A DNA stretch of 9,717 bases from PBB1 sp031380885 (lineage in GTDB: Bacteria; Pseudomonadota; Gammaproteobacteria; Burkholderiales; Burkholderiaceae_C). The notes beneath the pieces were generated by a model. The model ran no database searches, was not told the origin of the DNA, and worked only from the letters and a program-made list of their open reading frames with translations. Below, piece by piece: positions 1 to 6,090 of this stretch (position 1 is its first letter; every line of letters begins with the position of its first letter). The position numbers were made by a program, and so were the translations under genes. Location: NCBI GenBank assembly GCA_031380885.1, contig JANMXL010000259.1, forward strand, positions 1-9,717, read 5' to 3'.

Positions 1-759
1 ACCGCGCTGTCGGTCAACCTGAACAAGGTGGCCTTGCTGCGCAACCAGCGCGCGCTCGGCATCCCGAGCGTGACCCGCGCCGCCACACTGGCGCTGCAGG
101 CCGGCGCGCACGGCATCACGGTGCACCCGCGGCCTGACCAGCGCCACATCCGCGCCCACGATGTGTTCGATCTGGCCGCGTTGATGCAGGACTGGCCGCA
201 GGCCGAAGTCAACATCGAAGGCAACCCGTTGCACAACCTGATGGAGGTGATCCGAGAGGTGAAGCGGCGTGGCTTGCCCCTGCACCAGTGCACCTTCGTG
301 CCCGATGCGATGGACCAGGCCACGTCCGACCATGGCTGGCAGTTTCCGCAGGACGCCGCCGTGCTGGCGCCGCTGATTTCTGAGGCACAGTCGCTCGGCG
401 TGCGGGTCAGCCTGTTCATGGACCCGCTGCCCGCTGCGATGCGCGCTGTGCGCGAGCTGGGCGCCGAGCGTGTCGAGCTTTACACCGAAAGCTACGCCAG
501 AGCGCATGGCACGCCCGAGCACGCCGCTGTGCTGGCTGGCTTCTCCGCGACGGCCGATGCGGCGCTGATGGAAGGCCTGCAACTGAACGCCGGCCACGAC
601 CTGAACCGCGACAACCTGACCGCCTTCCTGCGTGCCGTGCCCGGCGTGCAGGAGGTGTCGATTGGCCATGCGCTGATCACCGATGCGCTGGAGTTGGGCC
701 TGGGCGAAACCGTGCGCGACTACCTGCGTTGCATTCATCGGGCGCAGGCCTCCACATGA
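1..759 (+). CDS. pdxJ: Pyridoxine 5'-phosphate synthase PdxJ (5' end cut by window edge)
   Basis: PdxJ condenses 1-deoxy-D-xylulose 5-phosphate with 3-amino-2-oxopropyl phosphate to make pyridoxine 5'-phosphate, the ring-closing step of DXP-dependent vitamin B6 synthesis in the cytoplasm. The frame is open from base 1 and begins TALSVNLNKVALLRN, which matches the family N terminus directly after the initiator Met, so probably only the start codon is missing. Counting from base 1, the visible motifs are GITVHPRPDQRHI (38-50), NIEGNP (71-76, with the Glu equivalent to the E. coli catalytic Glu72), LNAGHDL (195-201) and VSIGHALI (219-226, phosphate binding). The 252 residues fit the usual 240-260. 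It carries NK where E. coli PdxJ has DH, and HPRPD where E. coli has HLRED. This is the variant I associate with Xanthomonas and Bacteroidetes. The stop overlaps the acpS start as ATGA, and acpS is also its neighbour in E. coli. Confidence 0.96.
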   Translation, partial: TALSVNLNKVALLRNQRALGIPSVTRAATLALQAGAHGITVHPRPDQRHIRAHDVFDLAALMQDWPQAEVNIEGNPLHNLMEVIREVKRRGLPLHQCTFVPDAMDQATSDHGWQFPQDAAVLAPLISEAQSLGVRVSLFMDPLPAAMRAVRELGAERVELYTESYARAHGTPEHAAVLAGFSATADAALMEGLQLNAGHDLNRDNLTAFLRAVPGVQEVSIGHALITDALELGLGETVRDYLRCIHRAQAST

Positions 760-1151
760 TTTACGGCATCGGCACTGACCTCTGTGACCTGCGGCGCATG
801 GGCGCGACGCTGGTGCGGCGCGGTGAGCGCTTCGCTGAGAAGGTGCTGGGTCCGCAGGAGCTGCAGGTGTTTCGCGCCCGGCGCGCCCGCGTCGAGGCGC
901 GGGGCATCAGCTACCTCGGCACACGCTTCTCGGCGAAGGAAGCCTTTTCCAAGGCGATCGGTCTCGGCCTGCGCATGCCGATGACCTGGCGCTCCTGCGA
1001 AATCCTGAACCTGCCCAGCGGCCAGCCGCACATCGTGCTGCACGGCGAACTGGCGGCGTGGTTCGATGCGCGCGGGCTGAAGGCGCATGTCAGCATCACC
1101 GATGAAACCGATTACGCGACCAGCTTCGTGGTCGTCGAGGCCCCCCCATGA
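756..1151 (+). CDS. acpS: Holo-[acyl-carrier-protein] synthase AcpS
   Basis: AcpS transfers 4'-phosphopantetheine from CoA to the conserved Ser of acyl carrier protein, activating it for fatty acid synthesis. The product is 131 residues, close to E. coli AcpS (126). It shows the N-terminal GIGTDL motif (4-9) with Mg-binding Asp8, and FSAKEAFSKAIG (58-69) with Glu62 as the second metal ligand. The C-terminal strand HVSITDETDYATSFVVVE (111-128) is typical of the family. The ATG at 756 is preferred because it places GIGTDL at the N terminus and overlaps the pdxJ stop by ATGA. An ATG at 729 in the same frame would add nine unconserved residues inside pdxJ. No strong Shine-Dalgarno is visible, consistent with translational coupling to pdxJ. 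Its last codons contain a run of seven C and its stop overlaps the nagZ start. Confidence 0.96.
   Translation: MIYGIGTDLCDLRRMGATLVRRGERFAEKVLGPQELQVFRARRARVEARGISYLGTRFSAKEAFSKAIGLGLRMPMTWRSCEILNLPSGQPHIVLHGELAAWFDARGLKAHVSITDETDYATSFVVVEAPP
1137..1140 (+). promoter_or_regulatory. Ribosome binding site of nagZ
   Basis: GAGG lies inside the end of acpS, separated from the nagZ ATG at 1148 by a run of seven C (spacing 7). It supports 1148 as the start rather than the in-frame ATG at 1193, which has no comparable purine stretch at a suitable distance. Confidence 0.55.
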
Positions 1152-2263
1152 AGAAGAACCGTTCCGCCAAGGCCAGCCTGCGCGCGACATCCATGCCTGC
1201 GCTGCCCAGCGCCCACGCGCCCGTCGTCCTCGACATCGAAGGCCTGCAGCTCAACGCTGACGACAAGCGACGCCTGCGCCATCCGCTGACGGGCGGCTTG
1301 ATCCTGTTCGGGCGCAACTGGCAAGACCGCCGGCAGCTCACCGAGCTGACCGCCGAGATCAAGTCCATCCGCCCGGATGTGCTGGTCTGCGTGGACCACG
1401 AAGGTGGCCGCGTGCAGCGCTTCCGCACCGATGGATTCACGCACCTGCCGCCGATGCGCGTGCTCGGCGAGCAGTGGATGCACGACCCGCTGGGCGCCAC
1501 CGATGCCGCCACCGCCAGCGGCTTCGTGCTGGCGGCCGAATTGCGTGCGTGCGGCGTCGACCTCAGCTTCACGCCGGTGCTCGACCTCGACTTCGGCGCC
1601 AGTGGTGTGATCGGCGACCGGGCATTCCACCGCGACCCGCGCGTAGTGACGCTGCTGGCCAAGAGCCTGATGCACGGCCTGCTGCAGGCCGGCATGGCGC
1701 ATTGCGGCAAGCACTTCCCGGGGCACGGCCATGTGAAGGCCGACAGCCACACCGAGATCCCGGTCGACCACCGCTCGCTCAAAGCGATCCTCACCGACGA
1801 CGCCCGACCTTACGAGTGGTTGAGCACGAGCCTGGCCAGCGTGATGCCGGCGCACGTCGTCTACCCCAAGGTGGATGCGAACCCGGCCGGCTTCTCACCG
1901 CGCTGGCTGAAGGAGATCCTTCGGCAGCAGCTCGGCTTCACGGGCGCCGTGTTCAGCGATGACCTGAGCATGGCCGGCGCGCGCCGCATCGCGGGAGTCG
2001 AGGTCAGCTACACCGACGCGGCCGAGGTGGCACTGAACGCCGGCTGTGATCTGGTGCTGCTGTGCAACCAGTCGGTGGACGGCGGTGCTGCCGTCGATGC
2101 CTTGCTCGACGGCCTGCTGGCCTCACACGCTCAGGGCCACTGGCAGGCCGACGAGGACAGTGAACAGCGTCGGCTGGCGCTGCTGCCCCAAATTGCGCCA
2201 CGAACCTGGGACCAGCTGATGCACGACCCGGTGTACCAGCGAGCGCTGGAACGCCTGCCTTGA
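1148..2263 (+). CDS. nagZ: Beta-N-acetylhexosaminidase NagZ (GH3)
   Basis: NagZ removes GlcNAc from GlcNAc-1,6-anhydroMurNAc peptides in the cytoplasm during peptidoglycan recycling. In many Gram-negatives its products feed the AmpR/AmpC beta-lactamase induction route. The 371-residue product has the GH3 hallmarks of the NagZ subfamily: VDHEGGRVQRF (82-92), KHFPGHG (188-194), the DSH triad (199-201) whose His is the unusual acid/base of this subfamily, MPAHVVY (233-239), and FSDDLSMAG (269-277) with Asp271 the likely nucleophile. E. coli NagZ has 341 residues; the extra length is mainly about 24 basic/Ala-rich N-terminal residues before VVLDIEG. A start at Met16 (1193) would shorten this, but the ATGA overlap with acpS and the GAGG upstream favour 1148. 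The gene ends 66 bases before the convergent end of rne, with a shared terminator between them. Confidence 0.95.
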   Translation: MKKNRSAKASLRATSMPALPSAHAPVVLDIEGLQLNADDKRRLRHPLTGGLILFGRNWQDRRQLTELTAEIKSIRPDVLVCVDHEGGRVQRFRTDGFTHLPPMRVLGEQWMHDPLGATDAATASGFVLAAELRACGVDLSFTPVLDLDFGASGVIGDRAFHRDPRVVTLLAKSLMHGLLQAGMAHCGKHFPGHGHVKADSHTEIPVDHRSLKAILTDDARPYEWLSTSLASVMPAHVVYPKVDANPAGFSPRWLKEILRQQLGFTGAVFSDDLSMAGARRIAGVEVSYTDAAEVALNAGCDLVLLCNQSVDGGAAVDALLDGLLASHAQGHWQADEDSEQRRLALLPQIAPRTWDQLMHDPVYQRALERLP

Positions 2264-2283
2264 CCGTGTGATGGCGTGAATAA

Positions 2284-2313
2284 AAAACGGCGCACCTCAC
2301 GGTGCGCCGTTTT
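2284..2313. terminator. Bidirectional intrinsic terminator between nagZ and rne
   Basis: A perfect 13-bp inverted repeat (2284-2296 and 2301-2313) surrounds the loop TCAC. The core is the 9-bp GC-rich stem CGGCGCACC/GGTGCGCCG. On the + strand it is followed by four T. On the - strand it is followed by six T (six A at 2282-2287 on the + strand), so it looks stronger for rne. It sits between two convergent genes, 20 bases after the nagZ stop and 16 bases after the rne stop, exactly where a shared terminator is expected. Confidence 0.92.
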
Positions 2314-2329
2314 CACGTCTACAGCGAGA

Positions 2330-5300
2330 TCAGACTGCCGGTGGCGTGCTGTCCTGCACCTCGAACGGCAGCTTCACCTGCGACAGATCGCGGCGCGTTT
2401 CGACCAGCACCAGCGGGCCGTCGTCGATCGCAGCGACCGGCTTCGGCTGCCGTGCCACATGTGCCGGCCGGGCCTCGTTGACCATCGCTTGCTGTGTCGC
2501 GCGGATCTTTTCGACATCGGAATTGACCCACTGCAGGCCGGCACTTTCCGCCACCGCTTGCAGCGCATCGGTTTCCAGCACGAAGGAGGCGGCGATCGGC
2601 GCCGGGGCGGCGGTTGCTGCCGGGGCGGCGACCACGACCGGCGCGGGGTCGGGTGCGCGAACGGGCTGGGGCATCACCGCTGCCACAGGGTCTGGTGTGG
2701 CCTCGACAACCACCGGACTGGCTGCGAGCGCCACCTCGGTCACCGGCGCTGGGGCCTCGTCGTAGGACGCGGCCACCGGCGCAGCGGCCCAGGTGGGAGC
2801 GGGTGTGGCGGGGGGTGCGGCGGGGGGTGTGACATCAGCGAAGCGGGTCAGTGGCGCCTCGGCAACGTCACCTTCCACCGACTCCGCCGCAGTGACACCA
2901 CCGCTGCCGGATTCCCCGTCGGCGCGGGGTTCTTCGCGGTCACCGCGGTCGCGGCGGTTGCGCCCACCGCGGCCGCGACGGCGGCCATCACGCTGGCCGC
3001 CATCGGGTGCGTCATCGGCAGCAACCGGCATCGGCTCGTCGCCTTCGGCCCGTGTTGCCTCGGCGTCCGCGGTTGCCGTGGTGTCGGGCTCGGCACCTGG
3101 CTCACCATGGGCTTGTTCTGCACGCATCGGATCGCGATCACGTCCGCCGCGGCCACCCCGGCGACGCCGACGTCCGCCTTCGCGTGCTTCGGCCCCCTCG
3201 CTGGCATCGGCACCCGGTGCTGCCACGCCGGGCTGCGAATCGACGAAGGCCGCTGCGGCCAATGGCAGCTCATCGGTCGGCACATCGTTGCCGGTCGGCG
3301 CGGCGCGCGCATCGCGCTCCTGGCGCTCTCCGCGAGCGCCTCGGCCACCACGGCGACCGCCGTCGCGTCCTTCGGCAGACGACTCTCCGCGCGCTTCAGG
3401 GCGCGAATCACCTCGTTCCGGCCGCTCGCCGCGACCCTCGGGCCGCGGGCCGCGGGCCTCACGCGGGGCGCTGGCTTCGGTGGCTGCCGCATCGTCAGGG
3501 CGTTCGCCTCGACCCCCGCGTCCGCCACGGCTGTCACCACGGCCTTCCGGGCGACCTTCAGTGCCACGCTCACCGCGTCTGCCGCCGCGTCCGCCACGCC
3601 CACCGCGATCGCCCCGTTCGGAGCGCTCGCCGCGAGCTTCAGGCGTTGCGGCGGTTGCTGTGGCTGACACCGCAGGCTTGACCACCGGCGCTGGGGTGCC
3701 GCCGCCGAACAAACGCGACACCCAACCGAAGAAGCCGCCACCGGCGGCAGGCGCTGCCACGGCCCGGGGGGCAGCGATCGGCGCCGCCGTGGTGACGGGC
3801 GCGACCGGAGCCGCTGCAGGCTTCGGAATCGCGACCGGCGCCGGCGACTCGGGCAGCACACCTTTGATCACCGGCTCTTGCTTCGCGGCGGTCTTCTCGC
3901 GCCGGGTGACGGCGGGTTCCTCGCTCGCCTCTTCGATCATCGTGTAGCTGGCCTGCAGGTTTTCCAGCCGCGGGTCGTCGTGGCGCAGGCGCTCGAGCCG
4001 ATAGTTCGGCGTGTCGAGGTTCTTGTTCGGCACCAGCAGCACGGTGACGCGCTGCTTCAGCTCGATCTTGGTGATCTCGGTGCGCTTTTCGTTGAGCAGG
4101 AAGCTGGTCACTTCGACCGGCACCTGCACGTGCACCGCGGCGGTGTTTTCTTTCATCGACTCTTCTTGCACCATGCGCAGGATCTGCAACGCGCTGGATT
4201 CGGTGTCGCGGATGTGGCCGGTGCCGTTGCAGCGTGGGCAGGTGATGTGGCTGCCTTCGCTGAGTGCGGGGCGCAGGCGCTGGCGGCTCAGTTCGAGCAG
4301 GCCGAACTTGCTGATCGCGCTGACCTGCACGCGGGCACGGTCGGGACGCAGCGCGTCGCGCAAGCGGGTCTCGACCTCGCGCCGGTTCTTCGACTCTTCC
4401 ATGTCGATGAAGTCGACGACGATCAGGCCGCCCAGGTCGCGCAGCCGCATCTGGCGCGCAATCTCGTCGGCCGCTTCCAGGTTGGTGCGGGTCGCGGTTT
4501 CCTCGATGTCAGAACCGCGGGTCGACCGGGCGGAGTTGACGTCGACCGACACCAGCGCCTCGGTGTGGTCGATGACGATCGCGCCACCGGACGGCAGGTT
4601 CACCGTGCGCGAGAACGCGGTTTCGATCTGGTGCTCGATCTGGAAGCGGCTGAACAGCGGCGCGTCGTCGCGGTAGCGCTTGACCTTCGATGCCGTCTCG
4701 GGCATCACGTGGGTCATGAACTGCATCGCCTGGTCGTAGATGTCGTCGGTGTCGATCAGGATTTCGCCGACGTCAGCGGTGAAGTAGTCGCGGATCGCGC
4801 GAATCACCAGCGATGACTCCTGGTAGATCAGGAACGCACCTTTGCCTGCCGTGGCCGCGCCGTCGATGGCGGTCCAGAGCTTGAGCATGTAATTCAGGTC
4901 CCACTGCAGCTCGGGAGCGCTGCGGCCGATGCCGGCGGTGCGGGCGATCAGGCTCATGCCTTTCGGGTATTCGAGCTGGTCGAGGTTTTCCTTCAGTTCC
5001 TCGCGGTCTTCACCTTCGATGCGGCGCGACACGCCGCCGCCGCGCGGGTTGTTCGGCATCAGCACCAGGTAGCGGCCAGCCAGGCTGACCATCGTCGTCA
5101 GCGCCGCGCCCTTGTTGCCGCGCTCTTCTTTTTCGACCTGCACCAGCAGCTGGTCGCCGTCGCGGATCACGTCCTGGATGCGCGCGGTACGCACATCGAC
5201 GCCTTCGCGGAAGTAGTTGCGTGAGATTTCCTTGAACGGCAGGAAGCCGTGGCGGTCTTCGCCGTAATCGACGAAACAGGCTTCGAGCGAAGGCTCGACG

Positions 5301-5443
5301 CGGGTCACGACGGCCTTGTAGATGTTGCCCTTGCGCTGTTCGCGCCCTTCGATTTCGGTTTCGAAGTCCAGCAATTTTTGGCCATCGACAATGGCCAGGC
5401 GACGCTCTTCGGGTTGCGTCGCATTGATCAGCATGCGTTTCAT
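2330..5443 (-). CDS. rne: Ribonuclease E
   Basis: RNase E is the essential single-strand endoribonuclease that starts mRNA decay and processes rRNA and tRNA precursors; it scaffolds the degradosome, usually at the inner membrane. The N terminus MKRMLINATQ is the family standard and fixes the start. The S1 domain lies around residues 36-120. The 5'-monophosphate pocket is likely Arg168/Thr169 (E. coli 169/170). The catalytic aspartates are Asp301 in SVDVNSARSTRG and Asp344 in IVVDFIDMEE (E. coli 303/346). The Zn-link is CPRC at 402-405 (E. coli 404/407). After about 510 the protein is low-complexity: GFFGWVSRLFGGG (570-582) resembles the amphipathic membrane segment of other RNase E proteins. 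Arg/Gly-rich clusters follow at about 603-710, 754-772 and 818-840, then Ala/Pro linkers. A more ordered tail (951-1037) includes AGLQWVNSD and LVLVETRRD and may bind partners. It is transcribed alone, divergent from rluC. Confidence 0.97.
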   Translation of the reverse strand: MKRMLINATQPEERRLAIVDGQKLLDFETEIEGREQRKGNIYKAVVTRVEPSLEACFVDYGEDRHGFLPFKEISRNYFREGVDVRTARIQDVIRDGDQLLVQVEKEERGNKGAALTTMVSLAGRYLVLMPNNPRGGGVSRRIEGEDREELKENLDQLEYPKGMSLIARTAGIGRSAPELQWDLNYMLKLWTAIDGAATAGKGAFLIYQESSLVIRAIRDYFTADVGEILIDTDDIYDQAMQFMTHVMPETASKVKRYRDDAPLFSRFQIEHQIETAFSRTVNLPSGGAIVIDHTEALVSVDVNSARSTRGSDIEETATRTNLEAADEIARQMRLRDLGGLIVVDFIDMEESKNRREVETRLRDALRPDRARVQVSAISKFGLLELSRQRLRPALSEGSHITCPRCNGTGHIRDTESSALQILRMVQEESMKENTAAVHVQVPVEVTSFLLNEKRTEITKIELKQRVTVLLVPNKNLDTPNYRLERLRHDDPRLENLQASYTMIEEASEEPAVTRREKTAAKQEPVIKGVLPESPAPVAIPKPAAAPVAPVTTAAPIAAPRAVAAPAAGGGFFGWVSRLFGGGTPAPVVKPAVSATATAATPEARGERSERGDRGGRGGRGGRRGERGTEGRPEGRGDSRGGRGGRGERPDDAAATEASAPREARGPRPEGRGERPERGDSRPEARGESSAEGRDGGRRGGRGARGERQERDARAAPTGNDVPTDELPLAAAAFVDSQPGVAAPGADASEGAEAREGGRRRRRGGRGGRDRDPMRAEQAHGEPGAEPDTTATADAEATRAEGDEPMPVAADDAPDGGQRDGRRRGRGGRNRRDRGDREEPRADGESGSGGVTAAESVEGDVAEAPLTRFADVTPPAAPPATPAPTWAAAPVAASYDEAPAPVTEVALAASPVVVEATPDPVAAVMPQPVRAPDPAPVVVAAPAATAAPAPIAASFVLETDALQAVAESAGLQWVNSDVEKIRATQQAMVNEARPAHVARQPKPVAAIDDGPLVLVETRRDLSQVKLPFEVQDSTPPAV
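2333..2593 (-). other. Putative C-terminal partner-binding segment of RNase E
   Basis: After roughly 400 residues of Ala/Pro/Arg-rich sequence, codons 951-1037 regain mixed, helix-compatible composition: a predicted helix around ETDALQAVAESAGLQWVNSD, then VEKIRATQQAMVNE, and a final GPLVLVETRRDLSQVKLPFE. Short ordered islands in the disordered half of RNase E are known in other bacteria to bind degradosome partners. Which partner would bind here cannot be read from the sequence, and the assignment is inference. Confidence 0.45.
3314..3637 (-). repeat. Low-complexity Arg/Gly (RGG-like) repeat tract inside rne
   Basis: Codons 603-710 of rne encode an imperfect series of RGG, RGER, GRGGRGG and RPEGRG units with very few hydrophobic residues. 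Two shorter Arg/Gly clusters follow, at 3128-3184 (codons 754-772, with a run of six Arg) and 2924-2992 (codons 818-840). Such tracts bind RNA and, in Caulobacter, the disordered half of RNase E drives condensate formation. The biased codons also create long, meaningless open frames on the opposite strand across this interval. Confidence 0.8.
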
Positions 5444-5448
5444 GGGTG

Positions 5449-5453
5449 CTCCT
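5449..5453 (-). promoter_or_regulatory. Ribosome binding site of rne
   Basis: Read on the minus strand this is AGGAG, five bases upstream of the rne ATG at 5443. It is a clear Shine-Dalgarno and, with the standard MKRMLINATQ N terminus, fixes the start. Confidence 0.85.
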
Positions 5454-6037
5454 GTGCCGCCGACCCACGGGCCGGCGCTTCTATCAACATGCCGGCACCG
5501 AACATCGGTGTCGACTCATCGATGCACGAGAAACCTCAGAGAGCCCGACAGGAATCGCCCTGGACTGCGAACGACCACAAGGGCCGTCGGTGCAGCGTTG
5601 GCGCTTGCGTGTCAGTGCTTACTGCGGAGCCTGAGGCTGACCGCCGGGCTGTGCGCCGTGGGGCGCAAGCGCGTGGGCCAGCGGGGCCGGTCGAACACCC
5701 ACCGCCCAGTCTCGCCGCAGGGCTGCCGATCCGCAGCCCGATACCGGGGCCATCGCAGAACGGCGCATCTTGCGCGAGGAAGGGTTGTAGGAGATCGACA
5801 TCCGCAGGGTCACTGGACGCGGGCCACAGCCCGAATGGGGCCGACCTGAGGGTCGGCTTACACCGGTCTGCAACCTGAAAACCTTGATTTATTCCGAAGC
5901 AGTGCCTCGGGGGCTCGTTCTTTGCCTTCTCTGCCGCAACCCATCTGGACTGCCCGGTCACTCGGGGACGGGGCCCGTCGCACTTGGAGTGCGTTGCATC
6001 ACTGGATGGCCGGAACTCATGTTCCGACCGCCACGGC

Positions 6038-6086
6038 GCGCTGAAAGTGCGCGGGTAAACTCAAGAAAATCAAACACTTACAGCGC
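6038..6086 (-). promoter_or_regulatory. Hairpin with U-rich loop near the predicted rne mRNA 5' end
   Basis: GCGCTGAAAGTG (6038-6049) pairs with CACTTACAGCGC (6075-6086), giving 11 base pairs and one internal A-A mismatch (U-U on the rne strand) around a 25-base loop. On the rne strand the loop is rich in U (TTTGATTTTC and TTGAGTTTACC), the kind of single-stranded A/U sequence RNase E prefers to cut. If transcription starts about seven bases after the TATAAT at 6103-6108, this hairpin begins roughly 10 bases from the RNA 5' end. Read on the other strand it would end four bases before the chosen rluC GTG, so it could affect rluC as well. Confidence 0.5.
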
Positions 6087-6090
6087 AAAC

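Noticed and set aside
1096..1855. Minus-strand open frames of 232 and 247 codons opposite nagZ
   Set aside because: They are antisense to conserved NagZ motifs, two overlapping frames at once, a common effect of high GC. No motif or promoter supports them.
3128..3637. Repetitive-looking DNA that might suggest a CRISPR array or satellite repeat
   Set aside because: The repeats are irregular, in frame with rne and explained by RGG-type codons. There are no constant repeats with unique spacers.
2276..3667. Long plus-strand open frame of 463 codons (and a 384-codon one in another frame at 2793-3947) opposite rne
   Set aside because: They are antisense to the Arg/Gly- and Ala-rich part of RNase E. 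Their products are Ala/Gly/Arg/Pro/Ser/Thr low-complexity without domains, and GC-rich repeats naturally remove stop codons. They also start within or after the terminator.
3878..4816. 312-codon plus-strand open frame opposite the catalytic part of rne
   Set aside because: It lies fully antisense to conserved RNase E coding sequence, including the Zn-link and the catalytic aspartates, and has no recognisable motif or ribosome site.
5446..5961. Several small open frames on both strands in the rne-rluC gap
   Set aside because: They overlap one another in several frames, lack ribosome sites and conserved motifs, and have compositions expected of random GC-rich DNA. A leader or regulatory region explains the interval better.
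5884..6090. 69-codon N-terminal extension of RluC in an open frame
   Set aside because: The extension begins with a TTG, shows no RluC-like sequence and runs through the hairpin at 6038-6086. RluC proteins start shortly before the S4 domain.
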